A stretch of DNA of 45,976 bases, from contig CAIYUV010000203.1 of NCBI GenBank assembly GCA_903929475.1, positions 1 through 45,976 on the forward strand, in the 5' to 3' direction. Position numbers and translations under genes: made by a program. Origin of the DNA: an uncultured Spartobacteria bacterium (GTDB lineage: Bacteria > Verrucomicrobiota > Verrucomicrobiia > Chthoniobacterales > Chthoniobacteraceae). Position 1 is the stretch's first letter. Each line of letters starts with the position of its first letter. Of the stretch, positions 7,691 to 15,833 are shown piece by piece. Under the pieces are notes generated by a model that saw only the letters and a list, made by a program, of their open reading frames with translations, ran no database searches and was not told the DNA's origin.

Positions 7691-8902
7691 TTGAACCTCA
7701 CCACACTCAAAAAAGCCGGCCACTTCCCGACGCTCGTCACGGCGTTCCTCTACTTCGACTACAGCTTCATGGTCTGGACGCTCCTCGGCGTCCTCGCGAA
7801 CCAGATCGCCGCGCCGGAGTCGCTGAATCTCAGCGCGCAGCAGCGGTTCTTCATGGTCTCGGTGCCGATTCTTTTTGGCGGCGTGTTCCGTCTCGCTCTC
7901 GGACTGCTCGTGGACCGCATCGGTGCGAAGCGCACAGGGATCATCGCGCAGCTCATCGTGATGACCGGTCTCGGCGTGGCGTGGCACTTCGGGCTGAAAA
8001 ATTACGAAGCCACGCTCGCGATGGGCGCGGTGCTCGGCGTCGCGGGCGCGAGCTTCGCGGTCGCGATGCCGCAGGCCGGGCGCTGGTATCCGCCAAACAT
8101 GCAGGGCCTCGTGATGGGCCTTGCGGGCGCGGGCAACATCGGCGTCGTGATTGATTCGCTCCTCGCGCCACGTCTCGCCGCAGCCTACGGCTGGCAGTCC
8201 GTGTTCGGCTTCGCGCTCATCCCCGCGTTCTTCGTGCTCGCGATTTACATCATTTTTTCCAAGGAGCCGCCGAATCCGGCGACGCCGAAAAAACTGGGCG
8301 ACTACTTCCGCATGTTCCGTGACAAGGATGTCCACTGGTTTTGCTTTTTTTACACCGTCACGTTCGGCGGCTTCGTCGGACTCGCATATTCGCTCGGCAT
8401 GTATTTCAAGGATCGCTTTCACCTCTCGCCCTCGCAGGCCGGCGACCTCGTCGCGCTCTGCACGGCCATCGGCGCACTCGGTCGGCCGATTGGCGGCGCG
8501 ATTTCGGATCGCATCGGCGGCATCCGCTCGCTGCATGTCTATTACACCGTCGCATGCGTCGCGCTCGTGCTTGGCGGACTAGTGGAAAATCTTTACCTCA
8601 ATGTCGCCGCGTTTTTTGTTGCGTGCGGTGCATTCGGCATGGGCAACGGCTCCGTCTTTCAACTGCTCCCCCAGCGCTTCGGCAAGGAACTCGGGCTGAT
8701 GACCGGCCTCGTCGGCTGCGGCGGCGGCCTCGGCGGATTCCTGCTCGCAAACATGATGGGCCAGAGCAAGCAGCACTTCGGTAGCTACCTTACCGGCCTG
8801 CTCATCTTCGCAAGCCTCTGCATCTTTGCGCTTGTCGGACTGAACTTCGTAAAAACCCGCTGGCGCACGACGTGGGGCGCAGTTGCGGCGGCACGGATTT
8901 GA
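7691..8902 (+). CDS. nasA: NNP-family (NarK/NasA) nitrate transporter, MFS
   Basis: An inner-membrane nitrate permease of the nitrate-nitrite-porter branch of the major facilitator superfamily, 403 aa with about 12 helices. The family's two glycine-rich nitrate signatures appear as GLAGAGNIGVVIDSLLAPR (about 136-154) and GAFGMGNGSVFQLLPQRF (about 315-332). The likely start is the TTG at 7691, since no ATG or GTG lies near the family N-terminus; a Shine-Dalgarno is not obvious. It follows a 390-bp non-coding leader with hairpins. It is a second nitrate uptake system beside NrtABCD. The next gene starts within about 15 bp. Confidence 0.9.
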   Translation: MNLTTLKKAGHFPTLVTAFLYFDYSFMVWTLLGVLANQIAAPESLNLSAQQRFFMVSVPILFGGVFRLALGLLVDRIGAKRTGIIAQLIVMTGLGVAWHFGLKNYEATLAMGAVLGVAGASFAVAMPQAGRWYPPNMQGLVMGLAGAGNIGVVIDSLLAPRLAAAYGWQSVFGFALIPAFFVLAIYIIFSKEPPNPATPKKLGDYFRMFRDKDVHWFCFFYTVTFGGFVGLAYSLGMYFKDRFHLSPSQAGDLVALCTAIGALGRPIGGAISDRIGGIRSLHVYYTVACVALVLGGLVENLYLNVAAFFVACGAFGMGNGSVFQLLPQRFGKELGLMTGLVGCGGGLGGFLLANMMGQSKQHFGSYLTGLLIFASLCIFALVGLNFVKTRWRTTWGAVAAARI

Positions 8903-8915
8903 TTCCAGAAAATTT

Positions 8916-10565
8916 TTGAAAGTGAACCTCACCAGTTTCGGTCTCGCAAAACGTGATGGCGCGGAATCCGACGACTCCTTCGCAGTGAAGGCGTGGGACG
9001 AGACCGTGATCGCCGTGCTTGCCGACGGTGCGGGCGCGGCACGCGATGCGCGTGAGGCGTCCACGCGGATCGTGAAGTCGCTAATGAGCAACTACGCCGT
9101 GCGCCCTGCGAGCTGGAGTCCGCAGAAGGCACTCAGTGAATTTACAAAGATTATCAACCACACACTGCACCACGAGTCGCTCGTGCGGCACTCCGCGCCG
9201 GAGATGATTTCCACGCTCTCGGTCGCAGTCATCGAGGGCAACCGCCTCTTCGGCCTGAACGTCGGAGACTCGCGCGTCTATCTCTCTCGCGGCGGCCAAC
9301 TCTCGCAACTTTCACACGACCATGTCATCAACGACAGCACCTTCTCCCACGTGCTCCAGCGCGCCATCGGCCTCGCGCCTGAGGTCGAGCCGCATTGCTT
9401 CGAGACGGAACTGCGCGACGGCGACATCGCGTTTCTTTGCTCCGACGGCGTCTCCAACGTGCTGAGCCACGATATTCTCTCGAAGCAACTCGAACATCAC
9501 ACCGCTGCGCGCGCCATTGTGCAGCACGCACGCGAACTCGCCACCGAGGAGACGCTCGACGATGCGAGCGCGATCGTGATTGATATTGCCAGAACTGGTA
9601 GGCTGCGCGCCGTGAGCCAGAACCCGCTCCCGATTCCCGATACACTACGCAAGGGCGATGTCATAGACGGCTACGAACTCGTCCGTTCGTTCCAGCACAG
9701 CGACCGCGTCTGGCTCGCGATGAAAGACGAGCAGCGCTGGACGCTCAAATTTGCCCCGCTCGAAGCGCGCGATGACGAAGAGATTCTCGCTCGTTTCATC
9801 AAGGAGGAATGGAACGCCCAGCGCGCCGCCGAGGCAGCGCCGGAGCCTTTTGTCGCCTCATTCACGCCGGAGCGGGCCACCGCCCGCTACTACGTCCAGG
9901 AATTCGTCGAGGCCCCCAGCCTGAAGAGCGTGCTAAAAGCGCGCGCACTCGGCGCCGATGAGGCAGTCGCGCTCGGCAGGATGCTCTGCACGGCCAGCCA
10001 GCGCCTGCTCGGCCTCGACCTCGTGCATGGCGATGTGAAGCCCGAGAATGTGCTCGTCGTCTCGGACTACGACCGGTTGCGCTTCAAGTTGATTGACCTA
10101 GGCAGCGCTGCGGAAGTTTTCAGCGTCACCTCGCGCGCAGGCACGGCCAGCTACCTCGCGCCGGAGCGTTTTCACGGCGAGCCGCTCTCCGAACGAACCG
10201 AGATTTTCGCCATCGGCGTCACCCTCTACGAAGCGCTTACTCGCGCGTTTCCCTTCGGCGAAATCGAACGTTTCCAGACGCCCGTCTTCCATGCGCCGAA
10301 GCCGCCGAGCGTGCGCAATGCGAACATTCCGCCGTGGCTCGACCACGTCATCCTACGCGCGATCAGCATCGAGCCCGCGCGGCGCTACCGCCACTTCAGC
10401 GAGCTGGCCTTTGATCTCGATCACTCGGATCGCGTCGAGCCCTTCTTTCAAAAGGACGCGTCCCTCCTCGAGCGCGACCCGCTCAAGTTTTACCGCACAG
10501 GCTTCTGGCTGCTTCTCGCCGCGTGCATCGCGCTCATTTTCAAACTCGTGACCTCGCACCGATGA
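8916..10565 (+). CDS. PP2C phosphatase-Ser/Thr kinase fusion with C-terminal membrane anchor
   Basis: A two-domain signalling protein of about 549 aa. Residues 1-235 are PPM/PP2C-like: LADGAGAARD, VGDSRVYL, FLCSDGVSNVLS and DDASAIVID carry the metal-binding aspartates. Residues 250-515 are a Hanks-type kinase: catalytic loop HGDVKPEN (H371-D373) instead of HRD, metal loop DLG (D394) instead of DFG, then APER. A single helix near 525-545 anchors the C-terminus. Homologous fusions lie beside nasA and nirB in Pseudomonas nitrate assimilation clusters, so a role in nitrate or ammonium control is likely but untested. The start is uncertain: TTG 8916 and GTG 8922 are both possible; TTG 8883 would overlap the transporter gene. 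The end overlaps the next ATG by 4 bp. Confidence 0.85.
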   Translation: MKVNLTSFGLAKRDGAESDDSFAVKAWDETVIAVLADGAGAARDAREASTRIVKSLMSNYAVRPASWSPQKALSEFTKIINHTLHHESLVRHSAPEMISTLSVAVIEGNRLFGLNVGDSRVYLSRGGQLSQLSHDHVINDSTFSHVLQRAIGLAPEVEPHCFETELRDGDIAFLCSDGVSNVLSHDILSKQLEHHTAARAIVQHARELATEETLDDASAIVIDIARTGRLRAVSQNPLPIPDTLRKGDVIDGYELVRSFQHSDRVWLAMKDEQRWTLKFAPLEARDDEEILARFIKEEWNAQRAAEAAPEPFVASFTPERATARYYVQEFVEAPSLKSVLKARALGADEAVALGRMLCTASQRLLGLDLVHGDVKPENVLVVSDYDRLRFKLIDLGSAAEVFSVTSRAGTASYLAPERFHGEPLSERTEIFAIGVTLYEALTRAFPFGEIERFQTPVFHAPKPPSVRNANIPPWLDHVILRAISIEPARRYRHFSELAFDLDHSDRVEPFFQKDASLLERDPLKFYRTGFWLLLAACIALIFKLVTSHR

Positions 10566-12334
10566 ACCGCATCCCATTCATTCCCGAGACCGCACCTTTC
10601 ACCGCCGAGCAACGCGCATGGCTCAATGGTTTTCTCGCTGGTGTTTTTTCCGACGCCAATAGCAGTCCCTCGCTCGAAGGCGCACTCGCCGCCACGCAAA
10701 ACGCACAAGCGAAACAGCCGCTCCTCTTGCTCTATGGCAGCCAGACCGGCACTGCTGAGGGACTCGCGAAGAAGACCGCCAAAGTCGCAGAGAGTCGCGG
10801 CTTCGCGCCGAAAATCGTGAGCATGGAGAAATACGAGAGCGTCGAGTGGACGAAGGAAAGCAACGTGCTCGTCATCACCAGCACCTATGGCGACGGCGAG
10901 CCGCCCGATCCCGCGCAGGCATTCTGGAACTGGCTGAAAATGGAAACTGCACCTCGTCTGGAACATCTCCGCTACAGCGTGCTCGCGCTTGGCGACACGA
11001 ATTACGCGGAGTTTTGCGCATTCGGAAAAAACTGCGACGAGCGCCTCGCTTCGCTGGGCGCAAAGCGCGTCCATGAGCGGAAGGACTGCGACGTGGACTA
11101 CGAGACGCCCGTCGCGGAATGGACAAACGGTGTCTTCGCCGCGCTCGGAGAGAATGTGGCACAGCCCGTCCCGGCTGTGACGAGTGCCGCCACAGGCGAG
11201 ATGCCCCTGTCAATCTCCGGCACCTACGACCGCAAAAACCCATTTCCCGCACCGCTGCTGAAAAACGTGCAACTCAGCCGCGCTGGCAGCGCCAAGGACG
11301 TGCGTCATTTCGAGCTGGGCCTCGCTGGCAGCGGCCTCAGCTACGAAGTCGGCGACGCGCTCGGCGTCTTCCCAAGCAACTGCCCCGCACTTGTGAGCGA
11401 ATTACTCACCGTGCTCGGCAGCGATGGCGAAGAGGCCGTGAAAGCAGGTGAAAAAGAAATACCGCTCCGCCTCGCGCTCACGCAGCACTTCGACATCACC
11501 AAGCCCTCCAACGAACTGCTCACCACCGCTGCACAACGCTACCCGGAACTCGCCGCTCTGCTTGCGCCAGAGCGCAAGACTGATCTGAAACAATGGCTCT
11601 ATGGACGCGAAATCATTGACCTGCTCGCTGCCATTACTAAACCGCTCACATCTTCCGAGCTTGTGCCTCTGCTGAAAAAACTCGCGCCTCGACTTTACAG
11701 CATCTCGTCATCGCTCAAGGCGCACGTGGACGAAGTGAATCTCACCGTAAACGCCGTGCGCTACGAATCCCACGGGCGCGTGCGTGGCGGTGTGGCCTCC
11801 ACTTTTCTCGCCGACCGCGTTGGCGACACAGGCCGCGCGCCTGTATTTATCCAGCCATCGCACGGTTTCAAACCACCGGCGGACAACGACACGCCGATGA
11901 TTATGGTCGGTCCCGGCACCGGCATTGCGCCGTTCCGGGCATTCCTCGAAGAGCGGCTGGCCATTGGCGCGAAGGGACGCAACTGGCTCTTCTTCGGCGA
12001 CCAGAAACGCGCGACGGATTTTCTCTACGAGGATCAACTTACCGGCTGGCAAAAGGACGGACACCTCACACGTCTCGATCTGGCATTCAGTCGTGATCAG
12101 GCGGAAAAACTCTACGTGCAGACACGAATGCTCGAAGCTGCGAGCGAACTGTGGTCGTGGCTGGAGGACGGCGCGCATTTCTACGTCTGCGGCGACGCCT
12201 CGCGCATGGCGAAGGATGTGGACGCCGCGCTGCACACCGTCATCGAAAGGGCCGGAGGCAAATCCGCCGACGATGCGAAGGCTTACGTGGCGAAACTAAA
12301 GTCCGACAAACGGTATCAACGTGACGTCTACTAA
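10562..12334 (+). CDS. CysJ-like NADPH diflavin reductase (electron donor to NirA)
   Basis: A 590-aa diflavin oxidoreductase. Order of parts: flavodoxin-like FMN domain (about 55-195, LLYGSQTGTAEGLAKK and STYGDGEPPD), connecting and FAD domain (about 210-430, with LYSISSS for FAD), and NAD(P)H domain (about 440-590, GPGTGIAPFRAFLEE and YVCGD) ending in the family's RYQRDVY tail. This is the layout of sulfite reductase flavoprotein alpha (CysJ). It starts in the ATGA overlap with the kinase gene and the siroheme reductase begins at the next base after its stop, so the pair looks like a CysJ-CysI arrangement used here for nitrite. True sulfite reduction cannot be excluded from sequence. Confidence 0.88.
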   Translation: MNRIPFIPETAPFTAEQRAWLNGFLAGVFSDANSSPSLEGALAATQNAQAKQPLLLLYGSQTGTAEGLAKKTAKVAESRGFAPKIVSMEKYESVEWTKESNVLVITSTYGDGEPPDPAQAFWNWLKMETAPRLEHLRYSVLALGDTNYAEFCAFGKNCDERLASLGAKRVHERKDCDVDYETPVAEWTNGVFAALGENVAQPVPAVTSAATGEMPLSISGTYDRKNPFPAPLLKNVQLSRAGSAKDVRHFELGLAGSGLSYEVGDALGVFPSNCPALVSELLTVLGSDGEEAVKAGEKEIPLRLALTQHFDITKPSNELLTTAAQRYPELAALLAPERKTDLKQWLYGREIIDLLAAITKPLTSSELVPLLKKLAPRLYSISSSLKAHVDEVNLTVNAVRYESHGRVRGGVASTFLADRVGDTGRAPVFIQPSHGFKPPADNDTPMIMVGPGTGIAPFRAFLEERLAIGAKGRNWLFFGDQKRATDFLYEDQLTGWQKDGHLTRLDLAFSRDQAEKLYVQTRMLEAASELWSWLEDGAHFYVCGDASRMAKDVDAALHTVIERAGGKSADDAKAYVAKLKSDKRYQRDVY

Positions 12335-14032
12335 ATGAGCAGCATAGCCTCACAACTCGCAGGACAGAATTTCAGCGCAGAGCAGAAAGAATATCTTACA
12401 GGACTATTCGCGGGCGCCGCTGTGCGTGGCGAGCGTTTCGCCGATGTAGAAAAGTCCCCCGCGACTGAGGATTTGATATTCGAGGAGCGCGTGAAGCGTG
12501 AACTGCATCCGCTCGACGCGTATCAGCAGCTCATCGAAAACGCGGTCACGAACAAGGCACCGGACAAGGAGGAAATCTTCCGTTTCAAATGGAACGGCCT
12601 CTTTTTCCTCACGCCGGTGAAGGACGCTTTCATGGCGCGGCTGCGGATTCCAGGTGGCGTGCTGCGGACTTTCCAACTCCGCGAACTTGCGCACATCGCG
12701 AAGGAACTCACGACCGGCTACGTGCAGATCACCACGCGCGCGAATTTGCAGATGCGGCTCATCGCGCCGAAGGACACGCCGGAATTTCTGCGCCGCGTGC
12801 AGAGTGTCGGCCTGCACACGCGCGGCTCGGGCGCGGACAACATCCGCAACCTCACGGCGAACCCGACCTCGGGCATTGATCCCGTCGAACTGATTGATGT
12901 GATGCCGTTCGTCCACGACATTGCGCAGGTCATCATCAATGACCGCGCGTTTTACGACATGCCGCGGAAATTCAACATCGCCTACGATGGCGGCGGGCTC
13001 ATCGGCTCGGTCGAGGACACGAACGACATCGGCGTGAAGGCGGTGAAGGTCGGCGACGAGGTGTTCTTCCGAATCGCACTCGGCGGCGCGACGGGGCACA
13101 AGGCGTTCGCACGCGATATCGGCGTGATCGTGCCGCCCGCGCAGATCAACAAGGTCGTCGCCGCGCTTGTGCGCGTCTTCATCGCGAATGGCAACCGCAG
13201 CGACCGCAAGAAGGCGCGGCTGAAGCATCTCCTCGAAAAATGGACGTTCGATCAATACATCGGCGAAACAGAAAAGCTGCTCGGCTTTACGCTCACGCGC
13301 GCTCCATTCGACGCGGCGCAGATGCTCTACCCGAGCCAGACGCTCCCGCACACGCACGTCGGCGACTACCCGCAGAAGCAGCGCGGGCTGAACTACGTCG
13401 GCGTCACGATTCCCGTCGGACAGATCACGCCGAAGCAAATGATCCGCCTCGCGGAAATCGCCGACCTTTACGGCTCCGGCGAAGTGCGGCTCACCGTGTG
13501 GCAAAACCTGATCATCCCGAACGTCCCCGACGCATTTGTGCCCACAGTGAAGCGCGCGCTCGACAAGGCGGGCCTCGGCTGGCGGCAGTCGAACATCACG
13601 AGCGGAATCATCGCCTGCACGGGGAACAGCTACTGCAAATTTGCACAGTCCTGCACGAAGGAGCACGCGCTCGCGCTCGGCAAGTATCTCGAACGCAAAC
13701 TGGAGCTGGATCAGCCCGTGAACATCCACCTCACCGGCTGCCCAAATTCCTGCGCGCAGCACTACATGGGCGACATCGGACTGCTCGGCACGAAGGTGAA
13801 AGTCGGCGGTGAAAGCATGGACGGCTACCACGTCTTCGTCGGCGGAGGCTTCGGGAAAAACCAGGCGGTCGGCAGGCAGGTTTTCAACGGCGTGGCGGCG
13901 GGCGACCTGCCGGTCACGATTGAAAAAATGCTGTGCGCGTATCTGCGGCATCGCGAGAAGCACGAGAGCTTCCAATCGTTCACCACGCGGCAGGATGTCA
14001 AAAAACTGCAGGAGATTTTTAGCAATGAGTAG
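12335..14032 (+). CDS. nirA: Siroheme ferredoxin-type nitrite reductase NirA
   Basis: Cytoplasmic reductase taking nitrite to ammonium, 565 aa, with the two half-domain repeats of the NIR/SIR family. The siroheme-4Fe4S ligands are Cys434-x5-Cys440 (NSYCKFAQSC) and Cys469-x3-Cys473 (GCPNSC). The motif TGYVQITTRANLQMR near residues 126-140 and HLTGCPNSCAQH are typical of NirA. Members of this family split into nitrite and sulfite enzymes; the nitrate operon argues for nitrite. The start directly abuts the reductase gene (no gap). A 190-bp gap with a long perfect inverted repeat follows. Confidence 0.88.
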   Translation: MSSIASQLAGQNFSAEQKEYLTGLFAGAAVRGERFADVEKSPATEDLIFEERVKRELHPLDAYQQLIENAVTNKAPDKEEIFRFKWNGLFFLTPVKDAFMARLRIPGGVLRTFQLRELAHIAKELTTGYVQITTRANLQMRLIAPKDTPEFLRRVQSVGLHTRGSGADNIRNLTANPTSGIDPVELIDVMPFVHDIAQVIINDRAFYDMPRKFNIAYDGGGLIGSVEDTNDIGVKAVKVGDEVFFRIALGGATGHKAFARDIGVIVPPAQINKVVAALVRVFIANGNRSDRKKARLKHLLEKWTFDQYIGETEKLLGFTLTRAPFDAAQMLYPSQTLPHTHVGDYPQKQRGLNYVGVTIPVGQITPKQMIRLAEIADLYGSGEVRLTVWQNLIIPNVPDAFVPTVKRALDKAGLGWRQSNITSGIIACTGNSYCKFAQSCTKEHALALGKYLERKLELDQPVNIHLTGCPNSCAQHYMGDIGLLGTKVKVGGESMDGYHVFVGGGFGKNQAVGRQVFNGVAAGDLPVTIEKMLCAYLRHREKHESFQSFTTRQDVKKLQEIFSNE

Positions 14033-14054
14033 GCACGTGGACGGCGCGGCATCT

Positions 14055-14192
14055 TTTGGAGTGCGCCAGCCCTCTGGCGCTTTAGCAGGAGCGGAGCGAC
14101 GCGGCGTGGCGGATAGCAATCCGCCTACCCACGCTTCGCCCACCGCGGCTTCGCCTCTTCCGCAAAGCGCCAGAGGGCTGGCGCACTCCAAA
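14055..14192. repeat. Palindromic element: 29-bp perfect inverted repeat with nested hairpin
   Basis: The left arm 14055-14083 (TTTGGAGTGCGCCAGCCCTC and on) is the exact reverse complement of 14164-14192. Between them is a second perfect hairpin, GGCGGAT-AGCA-ATCCGCC (14108-14125). There is no transposase, and the element fills the whole gap between nirA and the next gene. Its form is that of a REP/MITE-like mobile repeat. As RNA, the 29-bp stem would be very stable and could change transcription or mRNA decay in the operon. Confidence 0.9.
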
Positions 14193-14208
14193 GCCTCGCG
14201 GGTCTCAT

Positions 14209-14213
14209 GGAGG
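14209..14213 (+). promoter_or_regulatory. Strong Shine-Dalgarno deciding the start of the next gene
   Basis: GGAGG lies 8 bp before ATG 14222. This favours 14222 over the in-frame ATG at 14207, which would itself contain the site. Clear Shine-Dalgarno sites are rare in this window. Confidence 0.65.
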
Positions 14214-14221
14214 TGCCCGCA

Positions 14222-15346
14222 ATGAGGAACGCCAACCGGACTGCGCTCATCGCAGGCATCACGCTCACGCTCGCGACTTTCGCGGCCATCGCGATCGGCT
14301 CGACGTGGATGCGCCATTTCGATCCCGCGCTCACGGGCTACGCGCTCGGCACGCTCATCGCGGCGTTTGCCGTCGGCTATCGCTTTGCGGTGTGGGCACA
14401 ACGACCGCCGTCGCGGATGTATTTCAAGCGTGGGTTTGAGCTGTTCTTCCGGCGCACAGGCACTGTGGCTGCGACGCCCTCGCCGCGTGCGGAGTCCGGC
14501 GACGAGGCGTCGCCGAAACGGACTGCGACGGGGGCGTCACAGCCACTCTTCCCGCACGGCGCGGGCACGCTCGGCTTCGCGCTGGCGAAAAATTTCATCG
14601 CGCAGGATTTCATCCGCCGTCGCGGAGGCTTCCGCTGGGTCATGCACCTGTGCCTCTCAGGCGGATGCACGCTCGCGTTTGCGATCACGTTTCCGCTCGT
14701 GTTCGGGTGGATTCACTTCGAGCCGCTCGGCGGCGATGCGGAGACGTATCGCGTCGTCGCTCTCGGCATGAATGTGGACAGCTTCAGCATCCACGGCGTG
14801 AAGGCGTTTCTGATATTCAATCTGCTGAACATCTCCGCCGTGCTCGTGCTCATCGGACTCGCAATGGCGGCGTGGCGGCGCTTCACCGATCCGGGCGAAC
14901 GCGCGACGCAGACCTTTGCCGAGGACATCCTGCCGCTGATCCTCATCTTCGCCGTCGCCGTGACCGGGCTTGCGCTCGCGGTGAGCTACAAATTCCTCGC
15001 CGGGCGCGGGCACGGACTGTGGGCGATCGTCCACATGGTCAGCGTCGTCTCGCTGCTGCTCTACATTCCGTTTGGAAAACTTTTCCACATGTTCCAGCGG
15101 ACGTGTTCGCTGTGCGTGAGCCGCTATAAGAAGGTCGGCGCTGCCGGTGAGCGCGCGCATTGCCGGCGCTGCGGTGAGGATTTCGCGAGCGCGATGCACG
15201 TCGCCGATCTGAAGACCGTGCTCGACGAACTCGGCTTCGATTACCGCTTCACGGGCGCGCAGGGAGAAGTGCATTATCAGGACATTTGCCCGGCGTGCAG
15301 GCGCGGGCTTCTTGCGCTGAACCAGGGAAGGAGTGTAGGCCGATGA
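14222..15346 (+). CDS. NarI-like membrane b-cytochrome protein with Cys-rich C-terminal domain
   Basis: A 374-aa inner-membrane protein. Helices are visible at about residues 10-30, 40-58, 135-160, 190-215, 240-262 and 275-295. Histidines in or near helices (MHLCLSGGC, SIHGVKAF, GHGLWAIVHMVSVV) could bind two b haems as in NarI/HdrE-type proteins. After the last helix comes a soluble tail of about 75 residues with three CxxC pairs (CSLC, CRRC, CPAC), probably a zinc or rubredoxin-like site. Its place before the nitrate reductase suggests it passes electrons from quinol to the reductase system, but this is inference. An Ala/Pro-rich linker fills 75-110. It could also be a structural anchor without haem. 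Confidence 0.6.
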   Translation: MRNANRTALIAGITLTLATFAAIAIGSTWMRHFDPALTGYALGTLIAAFAVGYRFAVWAQRPPSRMYFKRGFELFFRRTGTVAATPSPRAESGDEASPKRTATGASQPLFPHGAGTLGFALAKNFIAQDFIRRRGGFRWVMHLCLSGGCTLAFAITFPLVFGWIHFEPLGGDAETYRVVALGMNVDSFSIHGVKAFLIFNLLNISAVLVLIGLAMAAWRRFTDPGERATQTFAEDILPLILIFAVAVTGLALAVSYKFLAGRGHGLWAIVHMVSVVSLLLYIPFGKLFHMFQRTCSLCVSRYKKVGAAGERAHCRRCGEDFASAMHVADLKTVLDELGFDYRFTGAQGEVHYQDICPACRRGLLALNQGRSVGR

Positions 15347-15352
15347 GCACTC

Positions 15353-15784
15353 ATGCGACTCTGGACAATTCACCCGCAGCATCTCGACGCGAAGGGGCTC
15401 GTGGCGCTCTGGCGCGAGGCGCTGCTCGCGCAGGCTGTCGTGCTCGGACGCACACGCGGCTACCGGCATCACCCGCAGCTCGCGCGCTTCCTCGCGACGC
15501 CGGAACCGGCGGCGGCACTCGCGAGCTATCTCGCGGAAGTGCATCGCGAGGCGGAGCAGCGCGGGTATTCTTTCAATGCGTCGAAGATCGGCGAGGCGCG
15601 CTTCGAGGGGGAAATCGCGGAGACGAAAGGGCAGTTGCTCTACGAGTGGGAACATCTCCGGCGAAAGCTGAAGGTTCGCGATCCGGATCGGCTGAAAAGC
15701 TTCCGCAGCATCGAAATTCCGCTGCATCATCCGCTCTTCCGCCTCGTCGCTGGAGAGGTGCGCGAGTGGGAAAAGAGGGAGTGA
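15353..15784 (+). CDS. Pyrimidine-dimer DNA glycosylase / endonuclease V family protein
   Basis: A 143-aa protein of the Pyr_excise family, which excises UV-induced pyrimidine dimers or related lesions. The family opening, [20 protein letters not shown], and [11 protein letters not shown] are intact, so the N-terminus at ATG 15353 is convincing. It starts 6 bp after the cytochrome gene and ends 49 bp before nitrate reductase, on the same strand, so it is most likely co-transcribed. A DNA repair enzyme has no obvious task in nitrate assimilation. A Shine-Dalgarno-like AAGGAG at 15329 is better spaced for an out-of-frame ATG at 15343, a point I regard as chance. Confidence 0.85.
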   Translation: MRLWTIHPQHLDAKGLVALWREALLAQAVVLGRTRGYRHHPQLARFLATPEPAAALASYLAEVHREAEQRGYSFNASKIGEARFEGEIAETKGQLLYEWEHLRRKLKVRDPDRLKSFRSIEIPLHHPLFRLVAGEVREWEKRE

Positions 15785-15833
15785 AACTTTCCGCGGCGAT
15801 GGCCTGCGGCTCACACGACAGGATTTAATTCCA

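Noticed and set aside
10562-14032. Sulfite reductase CysJI
   Set aside because: Family membership alone would allow it, but the neighbours are nitrate transport and nitrate reductase genes and the hemoprotein is NirA-like. Not formally excluded.
12404-14401. 665-aa ORF on the - strand over nirA
   Set aside because: It is antisense to a clear siroheme reductase, is rich in Arg/His/Asp as usual for shadows of GC-rich genes, and shows no domain.
15343-15828. ORF starting at ATG 15343 behind a good Shine-Dalgarno
   Set aside because: It is out of frame with the conserved glycosylase sequence and gives a low-complexity Arg/Ala/Ser protein.
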